DNA of 64,000 bases from Trematomus loennbergii (taxonomy: Eukaryota > Chordata > Actinopteri > Perciformes > Nototheniidae): the NCBI GenBank assembly GCA_012861695.1, contig JAAOOA010001681.1, positions 35,264-99,263 of the forward strand. The letters run 5' to 3'. Below are positions 10,018 through 20,500 of this stretch, piece after piece. The notes beneath the pieces are model-generated. The model saw only the letters and a program-made list of their open reading frames with translations. It made no database searches and had not been told where the DNA came from. A program made the translations under genes and the position numbers. Within the stretch, counting starts at the first letter, position 1, and each line of letters begins with the position of its first letter.

Positions 10018-10919
10018 TGAGAGCTGAAACTATGTGAGCTGTGATCTGAACAGCATGTGTGTGTGCTGTGAATGTGGCCTATCAGCTCTTGTCTTTACCC
10101 ACATGTTGGTTACACCCTCCTCCTCAGTGTGGATCTGAAGGGGAGGAGCCAGGAAGTACAGAGTGGAGCTGGCTGTGTCTGAGAGCAGGAAGGAGAGGGA
10201 GGGCTTATCAAACTCTGACTCATTCCAGGAGGAGGAGCAGACACTCTGACCTGTTTCCTCATTTACAAACGGAGCCTCGCTCACAACCTGCTCTACATTT
10301 GAAAACAGTCTTCAGCTGTAAAATATGTGTTTTAACTTCAGGCTTTTGTAGCACACAGCTCCACACTCATGGTGGCAGTGGTGTAAGAAGTACTCAGATA
10401 TTCTACTAAAGTAAAAGTAGAAATACTACGGGGTAAAAAGACTGTGTAACAAGTAAAAGTACAAAAGCATTGGTATCAAAATATACTTAAAGTACCAAAA
10501 GTAAAAGTACTCCTTATGCATTATGGCCCTTTTCAGAATCGTATATATATATGAGTTACTGGGTTACTATAATGATTATTGATGTGTTTTATCACAGTTA
10601 GTAAATGTAGAGATCATTTGAATAACTTGATGTCCTGCTGCTGGATATCTTATCCTATAAATATCTGTCAAAGTGTATTTAATCATTGATTTATTTTTGA
10701 ATGATCTACTAATCTATTGTTACATCCCAAATAAAGTGTAGGGGAAATGGAGACAGTAGCACACAACAACCAATAACCGTCAGGGTGAAGTTTATTTATT
10801 TACATCAAAGAAAATGCCAACAAATGTTCTTTAAGTGAGGAGACAAAGAAGATTGTGCCAAATTAAATAAATGAATCTTACAGAACTCAAACAAAGAGCC
10901 CTCACTATCTGTTCTGTGA
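10018..10919. other. TRIM A upstream flank and AGTAAAAGTA-rich repeat
   Basis: 10018-10340 is a block conserved upstream of every TRIM copy, likely promoter or 5' leader. It contains GGGGAGGAGCCAGGAAGTAC. From about 10375 a fish repeat with many AGTAAAAGTA/AAGTAC motifs follows (to about 10520), then AT-rich sequence shared with 31640-32170 and 50450-51180. No gene is seen. Confidence 0.6.
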
Positions 10920-11600
10920 GGCCCCAGTTACACGGGAACGCAAACGAAAATGAACCGAATTCGATATCAAAAAAGTCTTCCGTCCACACGAGACTGCTCG
11001 ACCCGCTGGAGACGCTGTAGTACATATGCCGGGCCTGTAAGTGGCGCTGTACTTCCGCCACAAAATACACCAAAAGCAGCGAATAAGACCCCCCGAGCAT
11101 GGTTGCCATGGTTGCCTGGTTGCCTTTCTGTTTATTCTCCGCGGTGGATTTAGCAACATGTAGTTCATGTAGTTCTCCATGTCCACTTGTTGCTGATGGT
11201 TGTGGTAGAGGAGCTGTAGGTTTTGCACTAACATCTGTAGCATGGTCAGTAGCGTCTGGAGCACGAAAGCAACCCTGTGATCCGCCATTGTTGTTGTTGT
11301 TGGCGAAACACATCAGCAATGACGCGGGTGACGCAGGGGTGAGCAGGAGAGGTGGGGAGAGACGGGGCTATGGCGTCATCGTTATCAGGAAATGATCGTA
11401 TGGGGCGTACACACGGAGCCGTTTGGCCCCCCAGAGCGCTGTGTCGGCAGATCTACCCACCTTGGGAGCCGTTATCACAGGGCTATCGGATTCGGGCTCC
11501 GTGTGGGCGTTTCCGTGTCGGCCTCGTGTGGACGAACCGTCTCTATACGATAGAGATTTGTAGAGGATTCCACTGATATCGTCTCCGTGTGGACGGGGTC
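10920..11600 (-). mobile_element. Harbinger-like element A with small ORF
   Basis: Imperfect inverted ends GGCCCC(A/T)TTACACGGGAACG and, on the other strand, GACCCCGTCCACACGGAGACG. A minus-strand ORF at 10905-11288 (127 codons) starts MADHRVAFVLQTLLTMLQML and has a glutamine-rich QNLQLLYHNHQQQ stretch. Its first 60 residues are conserved in copies B, C and D and diverge after a frameshift at about 11045. The style resembles the N-terminus of fish Harbinger proteins, but no nuclease domain follows. The target duplication is not clear. Confidence 0.5.
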
Positions 11601-12334
11601 TATCAGAGTTTACCTACGTGAGGAGAGGTAGAGGGTACCCCAAACTTACCCAAATCCTCCACTTCCCACCACACACACATTTAACAATACTAAAAACAAG
11701 AAGACAGAATAATGACCAAATCTCTCAGAGACCACAAAGAGGCTCTGGAGTCAGCAGCAGGTCTGAGAGAGCGAAGGCTTCCTGGATCGCCTCCTTTAAT
11801 GACCGGCCCTGGCTACCTTCTTATATGGAAATAAAACACTAATAGAAAAATAGAATGTCTTTGATAATTCACTATAACTAAGTTCTAAATGTGTCCTCTG
11901 TTAAGATGTTGAATTAACACCAGAATTGACTAAATTAATACATTATTTCTGATAGCAGTATGTGAAATTATATACTGTAGCTATATTATAAACTCTACTT
12001 GTATCTTATCAGTTAATTAGTTACAAAAATACATTTAACTCTTCCCTGGTTCTGGCAGAAACAGTTCTTTCTGAAATGTTTTGAGACATTTGGATGTATC
12101 CCTTTTAGTATGATAATTAGCCTGTTAGCATTATCCAGACAGCATTGTGTGACTTGTTGAACTGGTTTACCTGCATGTGTGGGTGTAGGCATTCCTTTTA
12201 GTGTGATAATAAGCTAAGCCAGACAGAATGAACACTTGTTCAACCTGCCTATCTATTCCTTCAGGTAATCTATTACAATATAATAAGCATATGTATTATT
12301 GATACATATTTATTAATGACTTTTTCCATTTCAG
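11601..12334. other. Spacer within unit A, no gene seen
   Basis: Near-identical to 32853-33590 and 51822-52554. The 74-codon frame at 11618-11842 is conserved only because the DNA is duplicated. The end (tttttccatttcag at 12321-12334) is a good splice acceptor for the relic that follows. Confidence 0.5.
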
Positions 12335-12815
12335 AATGCCAGCAGCAAAGAGAGGTCCTGGATTCAGTGTGCAGGATGTGATCCAAAAAGGAGAAAGTGA
12401 TTTGAGATGGAATCAGAGGACACTGCTATGAGTGAAGAAGAGGCAGATGAAGATGCCTGTGGACAAAGAAAACCAACAACAATCCATCCCTCACATACTT
12501 ATGTATATATAATAACTTGCTTTATATTTGGCTTTTGTTATTGTTCATTTGTAAATTCAACATGTATATTTTCTACTTTCTTGTTTATTTCTAGTCTTTT
12601 TTCATTTGTATTGTATGCCATGTCTTTTATGCTGCTGCAACACAACAATGTCCCAAATTGAGATCAATAAAGTTCTATCTTATCTCTTATCTTAACCCAA
12701 TGGCCGCCCAGTCAGTGATTATGTGGACATCGAGCCCCAACCAAATAAACACACCAAGCCCCGTGACAGGTATCGCTGGCTGAAAAAGATTTGATCAGTC
12801 CCAATACTGATTTTT
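12335..12815 (+). pseudogene. piggyBac-like transposase N-terminal relic A
   Basis: After the acceptor, MPAAKRGPGFSVQDVIQKGE is followed by a one-base frameshift at about 12405 and an acidic MESEDTAMSEEEADEDACG stretch. After an AT-rich insertion (12479-12695) the frame resumes with NGRPVSDYVDIE and a segment ending DRYRWLKKDLISPNTDF. The acidic N-terminus followed by an RWxKKDxxxPNTxF motif is piggyBac/PGBD style. The same frameshift is in copies B and D. Assignment is by motif only. Confidence 0.55.
12479..12695 (+). repeat. Short retroposon 3' end with (ATCTT)n tail
   Basis: AT-rich segment ending GAGATCAATAAAGTTC and a TATCTTATCTCTTATCTTA tail, as at non-LTR retroposon 3' ends. It interrupts the piggyBac relic. 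AACC at both edges may be its target duplication. Also present at 33735-33951 and 52699-52915. Confidence 0.5.
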
Positions 12816-13078
12816 TCTTTTGAGTAATAAATCAGAATTCTTACTTAAATCTCAGATCTATGAAAACAAATCCTGAAGGTTTTCATGAAAATAAATAAAA
12901 TATATTTTAAGGAAAAGTCAGATTTCTGAGATTTTCTTTAAAAAGAAATAGAAAATCTGAAAAAAAAATTTTTTTTAATCAGATTTCTGACTTTCACTGA
13001 AAACCTTCAGGATTTGTTTTCATAGATCTGAGATTTAAGTAAGAATTCTGATTTATCACTCAAAGAAAAAATCAGTAT
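12803..13078. repeat. Long hairpin (palindromic MITE), copy A
   Basis: Two arms of roughly 80-90 bp are inverted copies. The left runs from ATACTGATTTTTTC and the right ends GAAAAAATCAGTAT. They share ATCAGAATTCTTACTTAAAT and ATCTATGAAAACAAATCCTG in opposite orientation. The loop is AT-rich. Copy B (34062-34280) has a shorter centre and copy D only the left arm. Confidence 0.8.
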
Positions 13079-13359
13079 TGATAAGTTAGTGATTATTAAA
13101 TTAATTACATCTCAGGGCATTATGAAATTATGAAACCAGATACAAAACTAATTAAAAAAAAAAAACAGACATCCGGACCGGAAGTAGTACCCTGGGAGCA
13201 AACTATTTTGTTTTGTTCCAGAAAAACCTAAGTCTACCAGCACATCTGGAGCCAGGACTTAAGGCTAAGCATCGATTTCTTTCTAACTTTACCTTAGTTC
13301 TGTTTATAATTTCAGTTTTTTAAAGCACAATACCACAGCCTCGTTAGTTCCATAAGATA

Positions 13360-13424
13360 CGAGAGGGAATTGAACCACTGACCTTCAGGTTGATAGACAT
13401 CCAGTTACCCCTTGAGCTAAAGCC
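13360..13424 (-). repeat. tRNA-derived SINE-like head, copy A
   Basis: The minus strand starts GGCTTTAGCTCAAGGGG (A-box-like) and carries GTGGTTCAATTCCC (B-box GGTTCRANNCC) 50 bp on. The anticodon arm is not a clean stem, so it is a SINE head or tRNA relic rather than a working tRNA. Duplicate at 34569-34633. Confidence 0.5.
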
Positions 13425-13974
13425 ACCTGTACTGATATCATTCAAATCTTAACAGTTGGCTTCAACGTTCAAGGATCATAATCTGTCAATATGTTGCTTT
13501 TTAAGGACAAAACCTGGTAAACATCTCAACTGGGAACTAAAGAAGCGGGAATACAGTGTAAAAAATGTAACACTTGGAGTTGTCAGAGGAAAATATTAAA
13601 GCAAAGCAGACACGTACATTTGTTGAAACTTGTCATAGTAATTGACAGTTTTCCCCTTCTCTCCTCACACGTTTTACAATGCAGAAACTTCATTCAGACA
13701 TCATAACAGATAGCTCAATTGCGGCTATGAGTGTTATAATTTTTGACATTAGGACCGTCAATAGCAGGGGTGGGCAATTATTTTTTACAAGGGGCCACTT
13801 CAGAAACTCGAGCTGTGTTGGGGGGCCGAATCAAAAATAAGTTGAACTTAATTCTGCTCAATATACCAATACTGAAAAGGTGTTTTACAGTATGTTAAAG
13901 ATAAGAAATGAATCAGCTTTATACAAAAAGAAATGAGTGCTTTTGATTTTTGTTTTTCAGTTCATTTTACTTGT

Positions 13975-14804
13975 TCAGTGAGAAAAATCCAGTCTGTCTT
14001 GGGCTTGAACAAGTGCACGGAAATCTGGTTCAATGTCTGAGGTGGATATGCGAAGGACAGCTGAGAGGTGATCATCAGTGATAGAGGATCTGTATCTGGA
14101 TTTGTTGAACTTCATCACTGAGAATGTCTGTTCACATATGTAGGTAGATCCAAAGAGGACCATCATCTTCTGAGCACGTCTCCTGATGTGTGGAAAGTTC
14201 TCCTCTTTCAGGGAAGAGTAAAACTCAGGCAGTGAGACTGACCTAAAGTGCTCTGACAGAAGTGTGTCAGACTGCAGGTCAATGAGTTCAAGCTGAACAT
14301 CACTGGGTGCATCATCCACATGGCATGTAAATGGGAAAAGATCATGTTCATTTCATTCTCACTGTTTTGAAGTCTTTAAATCGCCTTGAAAACTCACCAT
14401 GCAGTGCTTCTAACATGGATGAGTACCTCTGGAGGTGATCAGCTGATGGTGTGGCTTCCTTCAGTGTTGGCAAGTGCGTGAGAATGTTGTCCTCCATTTG
14501 GCTTGAGAGAAGCTGCAGCTTTCTCATGAAAGCCTTCACTGCACTGTACATGTCATGCACAAAAAGGCCCTTGCCTTGCAGACATTTAGTTCACTCATTA
14601 GTGCAGTCACATCTAAAGCAAAACCAAGTCTGCATCTGAAAGCTGTGGGATGTCGATGCAAAATACCTATTTCTGCTCAGGGTTAATTTCTGTCACTTTA
14701 TCCTGCATTCTCTTCAATAGTCCAAAATTTTTCCCTGTCAGATTTGGACAACCACCCGTTGTCACGCCTGCCAGCTTGTCCATTTCAGTCCCAACTTTTC
14801 CACA
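13975..14804 (-). pseudogene. GTF2IRD2-like hAT transposase, C-terminal part
   Basis: Continues the transposase after the Gypsy insertion. KLAGVTTGGCPNLTGKN and LLKRMQDKVTEINPEQK are followed by stops, then (14348-14560) YSAVKAFMRKLQLLSSQMED, LTHLPTLKEATPSADHL and EFSRRFKDF. The last part (13975-14319) has the hAT dimerisation-type block with SVSLPEFYSSLKEENFPHI, GSTYICEQTFSVMKFNKSRY and a terminal LDFSH stop. Against the family, roughly 100 or more residues between NPEQK and the DIPQLSDAD region are missing, which removes catalytic core. Separate frames show further frameshifts. Inactive. Confidence 0.8.
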
Positions 14805-16219
14805 TGTAGCAGGATGAGAGTCCTAATCCCTTAGAAAGCATATTCTCCTCTTTTGGCTCTTGTGAGCATGTCACCACCAGGGGGCACCCTATAAAAGGGC
14901 AGAGGTTTCTAGCTGGCTGTCTCTTGGTTGTTGGTACACAGACCCGCCCCACTTGCGTGTTTGCCGTGTTTGCTTCCGCCACCGGTGCAGGTATGTTGCA
15001 GTTGCATTGCTCGCTTCAGGAAAGGTTCTGCAATTTGCCAGCGTATTGATACTTAGCCCTGCTTTGCCTCACCTAGTGGTGGATCCTCCAGATGCAGCCT
15101 GTCAACGCAGCCATAGAAAGCATGAAGCTCTCTCCTCTCTGCGTCATCGATAGGAAGGCCTGATCGGTATGTGCGCTGTACGGCGATCTATTTAGTCAAT
15201 CCACCTCATTACTTTTATTGATATTAACGCTGTCTTTGTATTTATTCATAAACCTAGAGCCAATCCAATGATTAAGGGACATCTGCTGTTTTGCTTCACC
15301 GGATAAAGTGTATTTATCGGCACAACTGCTGTTGATCCTGCCTAAATGTTTGGGCTGCTGCTACTGTGTTGCTGCTTCTGATTGCTGCTTCTGGCCAGCT
15401 TTGCGTCGCCTACTGCGGAGGCTCGCTCACCAGTTACTACTTTAACTGCACGCCTTGCTGCTGCCTTGCTTGGGCCGACACTCGAAGTGTGGAAGTCATT
15501 GAACTCTGGGGCTAACTCCCCCCTATAACTTGTCCTTACTTGGGCCAACTTGATTTTAAATTAGTTTGTTTATTTTATTCTAGTTAATTGTTTATTTTGT
15601 TTAACTGAACCCTTTATCTTGTGATTTTTTTATTCTTAAATGTTTACACAAGTTATCTGTTTATGAGAACATATTTGCTATTGTGTTTGTTTATTACTTT
15701 GATTTACTTATTTAGCCCCCATTAACTGCATTTCCCTCTTTGTTCCCCTACTTAGTTACTGAGAGCTGAAGGTGGTGGTGCTGGTGTCCAAGGTGGTGGT
15801 TTTCCTCTCTCCTTTTGTGTGTGATGTGCTCCCCGGGATTTGATTTCCTGCACGTATGACTGGGGTGATTTAAGTTTGGTTTGTTTGGGGATCCTTCCAC
15901 TCACTCGTCGACCCTATCACCCCACTGGTAAGCCTCAGCCTCTAATTCATTTTGTTTCCCTTTGTGCTACAGCCCCCTGTGACTGTTTTAAACTGCATTT
16001 TAAACTATTGACTTGTGCTAAATAAAATTGTATATTTTTGATAAATTGAAACCACGTCTCCGGCTCCATTAGTATTCGAACCTATGTGTCCTCTGAAAAA
16101 GTGTTAATATTTCCTTGGGTGAAACTCCCAAGGTGGCGTTGTCGGAATTGTGAATGGTGTAATCAAACCAACTTGAACAAATACATTCACCTACCCTCCC
16201 CTCTGCGGCTACTGCCACA
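14805..16219 (+). repeat. Left LTR of the Gypsy element
   Basis: 1415 bp, TG...CA ends. It carries a TATA box (TATAAAAG, 14890-14897) as the likely promoter and AATAAA at 16021-16026 as the likely polyadenylation signal. Confidence 0.93.
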
Positions 16220-16469
16220 AACTGGCGTTGTCGGCAGGATTTACTTTTTGAGAGCAGAGACGTGTGTTTCAATTATTTATTATTATTATTAGTGTTGTAT
16301 TGTGGCCATTGCTAGAAGCTAGTTTACCCTGTATTAAGTGTTTTATATTGTGTTCCGAAGCAAAACAGCAGTTGGTTTCTTGTGGACCTTTGGCAAGTCA
16401 GTGTTTATTATTGTGTATTGCCTGTCTATTTTGGTGCCCTATCTCCACTGAATTAGCAACGGTGTAGCT

Positions 16470-17531
16470 ATGGAGGGAGAGTTACAAGAGTTGAGGGATT
16501 TAGTTGCGCAGTTAAAAACAGACAATGAGAGGCTGTTGCAGGAACGGGCTGTGGAGGTGCCTGGTCTAGTGCTGCACCTTTAACTGCTACTGTTCCCCCT
16601 TCTAATCCTTCCAATGCTAGTGCCCCTTCAGTGGATAGACTGGTTTTTGTGCCCCGAGATAGGAAATGTCCTATGTTTAGGGGAGATCAGGAATAGGGTT
16701 GAGTGAGTGGATCGAGGAAGTACAGGCTTGTATGAGAGCGCGCCGTTTGGCTATATCTGATCAGGCATTTTTCTTGTTTGACCATCTTGAAGGAGAGGCC
16801 CGTGATGAGATAAAATACAGAGCAAGTGCAGAGCGGGAAGACCCTGTCAAAATAATTGCTGTGTTGACAGAGCTGTATGGTTGTTCTGATTCTTATGTAG
16901 CTTTACAAGAGGCTTTCTTCTCCCGACGGCAGCAAGAAGGGGAGACTTTGCAGGAATTCTCCTTGCGTTGCTTAGTCTTATGTCATCTGTAAAGCAGCGG
17001 GCGCCTGATGACATGCAAAATGCAGAGGTTTTGCTACGCGACCAATTTGTAGAGCATGTCATTGATTGTGCATTGCGACGAGAGTTAAAACAGTTTGTGC
17101 GTCGACAACCTACTGCGGCATTACTTGATGCTAGGGCGGAAGCAATCAGGTGGGAACGTGAGGGTTTGCCTGGTGGCAATAGGGGCCGAAGTCACTCTGT
17201 CCCTTCAGTTCTTGGTCTACAGTATGGAGTTCAGGGTGGTCCTCAGGTGGTGACTGGCTCACAGGTGTCTGAACTGAGTGAGATGAGAGAGATGCTAAAA
17301 CTCCAGCAAGAGCAGCTTAACACGCTTACTCAAAGCATTTCTCGTTTCCAGGGCTCTCAGCTGCGCAGTCGCCCCCCCTATAGTGGCCCCATCATTTGTA
17401 GACGTTGCCAGCTATCCGGTCATTTGGCCAGAGAGTGCGATGGGGTACGTGCTGCTCCTCGTGCTCGGCCGTCCTCACCTGCTCAACAGTCTAGCGGACA
17501 GCGCCGTTTCACTCAGCCATCGGAAAACTAG
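16470..17531 (+). pseudogene. Gypsy gag, frameshifted
   Basis: ATG at 16470 (MEGELQELRDLVAQL, coiled-coil-like). Frames then change at about 16565, at about 16690 (one G short before the SEWIEEVQACM segment) and at about 16960, so three small indels break an otherwise readable Gag of about 350 residues. The C-terminal frame runs to a stop at 17529 and contains a CCHC zinc knuckle (CRRCQLSGHLAREC) for RNA packaging. Gag would form the particle shell. As given, full-length Gag cannot be made. Since pol is open, base-call errors are a real alternative. Confidence 0.85.
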
Positions 17532-17599
17532 CGCCCACCGAATTACAGAGCCACAGTTCGGGGGGTGGAGTCACAGGCTCAGGAGAAGCTTCTAAGCTC

Positions 17600-20500
17600 A
17601 TGTCGTCTTGTCCACATTTAGATGTAAGCATGGGTGGAGTTAAGGTTCCTTGTTTGGTAGATACTGGGTCCATGGTATCTACAATCACAGAGAGCTTTTT
17701 CCATCAGCATTTTGAACCCTGGGGCCAGGAGAGGCTCCAATCTTGTCACTGGCTGCAGCTCAGAGCAGCCAATGGGTTGGCCATCCCTTACATTGGCTAC
17801 TTGGAGCTAGAAGTTGAGCTTTGTGGAAAGGTAATGGCAAGCTGTGGTGTGTTGGTGGTGAAGGACCCCCCCGGTGGTGTCTCTTCTGCAGTCCCTGGTA
17901 TTCTGGGGATGAATATAATTCGCAGATGTTACAAGGAGCTCTTTGGCCAGCATGGTTTGGCCTTGTTTTCTTTGCCTCCTGTATCGGAGGCCCCCGAATC
18001 ATTCATTCAGGCTTTGCAAAAATGCCATCAGGCCAGTGTGCATGCCCCTCCTGACATTTCAGGAGGGGTAAAAGTGCGTGGAAGGAAGGCTTGTCGTATC
18101 CCCGGTGGCATGATGAAGATTGTTGCAGCCACATGCTCAGAGCAGTACTCAAGTGGCACTGTGTTATTTGAGCCCTTGGATTCGGGTCTTCCGGCTGGAT
18201 TGCTTGCCTCTCCAGCTCTGGTTCGGGTGGAAAGGGGCACCGCCTACATTCCTATTGTGAACGTAGGCTCCGCAGACGTGTTGCTGTATCCCCGCACACT
18301 GGTAGGCACACTCGATGAAGTTAGGCTAGTCAACTTGCCTGTTGGTGTCACCGAAGTACCATCCTGTGTGGCCAGAGTGGCATCCCAGGCTGCCTTTCCC
18401 TCTGTGCCTGACCAGCTGGATGCTCTAGACCTGTCTTCCTTGCCTGCTGAAGAACAGGTTAAGGTACGGTCTCTTTTGACGAAGCACACATCTGTCTTTT
18501 CTGCTCACGAGGGGGACTTGGGTTGCACCACCTTGATCTCTCATGACATCCCTCTTCTTGATGACGTCCCCGTGAAGCAACGCTATAGGCGCATTCCCCC
18601 GTCTGAGTACGAGGTAGTGAAGGAGCACATCAACCAACTTCTTGAGTCACAGATCATAAGAGAGAGTTGCAGCCCCTACGCATCCCCCATCGTGCTAGTG
18701 AAAAAGAAGGATGGTAGCCTGCGCATGTGCGTAGACTACAGGCAGCTGAACAGCAAAACCAGGAAAGATGCTTTTCCTCTCCCTCGAATCGAAGAGTCCC
18801 TTGATGCGCTGACGGGTGCTCGCTGGTTTTCCACCATGGATTTAGCCAGTGGGTATAACCAGGTACCAGTTGCAGAAGCAGACCGGCCAAAAACGGCGTT
18901 TTGCACCCCGTTTGGCCTCTTTGAGTGGAATCGGATGCCCTTTGGACTCTGCAATGCTCCTGGCACTTTCCAAAGATTGATGCAGCGGATCTTCGGGGAC
19001 CAACAATGCCAATCTTTGCTTTTATACCTTGATGACATCGTGGTATTCTCTTCCACCGTGGATCAACATCTTGAGAGGTTGGAGGTCGTGCTGAGAAGGC
19101 TACAGCATGAAGGCTTAAAGGCTAAGCTCTCAAAGTGTGCTTTCTTCCAGCGAGAGGTGCGTTACCTGGGCCATGTGATTTCTGACCAGGGTGTCTCTAC
19201 TGATCCCAGCAAACAGGAGGTGGTAGCCAGTTGGCAGCCCCCCACTACCATCTCTGGACTGCGGTCGTTCCTTGGTTTTGCCAGTTACTACCGTAGGTTT
19301 GTGGAGGGCTTTGCCAAATTGGCTGCCCCTCTACATACGTTGGTGGCTGAGTTGGGAGGCACCAAGTCCAAAAGGAGATCAGAGCGTGAAATCGCTGGGA
19401 ACTGGACTGAGGAGTGTCATAGGAGCTTTGAGGCTCTCAAGACAAAGCTCACCACGGCACCTGTGCTTGCCTATGCTGACTTCTCCCTCCCATTTATTCT
19501 GGAGGTCGACGCAAGCTTTGGTGGCCTCGGAGCTGTGTTATCACAGGAGCAAGGTGGTAAGGTCAGGCCCATAGCTTATGCCAGCAGAGGTCTGAGGCCC
19601 ACTGAACGCAACTCTGCCAACTACAGCTCCATGAGGCTGGAGTTCTTGGGGCTCAAGTGGGCCATGACCGAGAAATTCAGGGAATATCTGCTTGGTCATA
19701 AATGTGTTGTTTTCACTGACAACAATCCACTTAGCCACCTGTCCACGGCAAAGCTTGGAGCCACTGAACAACGTTGGGCAGCCCAACTTGCGTCTTTCGA
19801 CTTTGAGATTAAGTACCGCTCTGGTAGAAGTAATGGAAATGCTGATGCCCTGTCCCGTCAGCACCCACCAGGAGTGCAAGATCTTGAAGCTATGCTCCCT
19901 AGCACGTTGCTCCCCTTGCCTTTACGGCAAGCCTTGCCAGTAGCAAAGGCAACACAAACGGCTGTCATAGCCCTGCCTCATCATACACAGTCTGATATGG
20001 AGGCACTTCAGCAAGCGGACCCTCTCCTTCAGGAACTCTTGGTGTTCTGGAGAAGGAGGCAGCGTCCTAGCAATGATGAGAGGAAGCAGTTATCCCGGCA
20101 AGCATTGGCACTGCTCCGCCAATGGGACCGGTTAGTTGAGAGGAGTGGGGTCCTCTATCGCCAGATCTTTCGCTCTGATGGGGCTGAAGCAGTTCTGCAG
20201 CTGCTTTTGCCAGCTGCTTTGAGAGAGCAGGTGCTCACCGAAGTCCACCAGAGGCATGGCCACCAAGGTATTGAAAGAACCTTGGAGCTACTTAGGCAGC
20301 GGTGTTACTGGCCAGGTATGTCCTCCGAGGTGGTACATTGGTGCAGCAGTTGTGAGAGGTGTCAAATTGCCAAGGACACTCGACCAGCGGCTCGTGCTCC
20401 CATGGGACACTTGCTGGCTTCTAGACCCAATGAAATTCTGGCGATTGACTTCACTGTCTTGGAACCCACCTATAGTAGGTTGGAAAATGTCCTTGTAATT

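Noticed and set aside
11618..11842. 74-codon frame identical in units A, B and D
   Set aside because: Identity follows from duplicated DNA. No family likeness, and non-coding stretches are equally conserved.
13360..13424. Functional tRNA gene
   Set aside because: A/B boxes are present but there is no clean anticodon or acceptor stem. Better called a SINE head.
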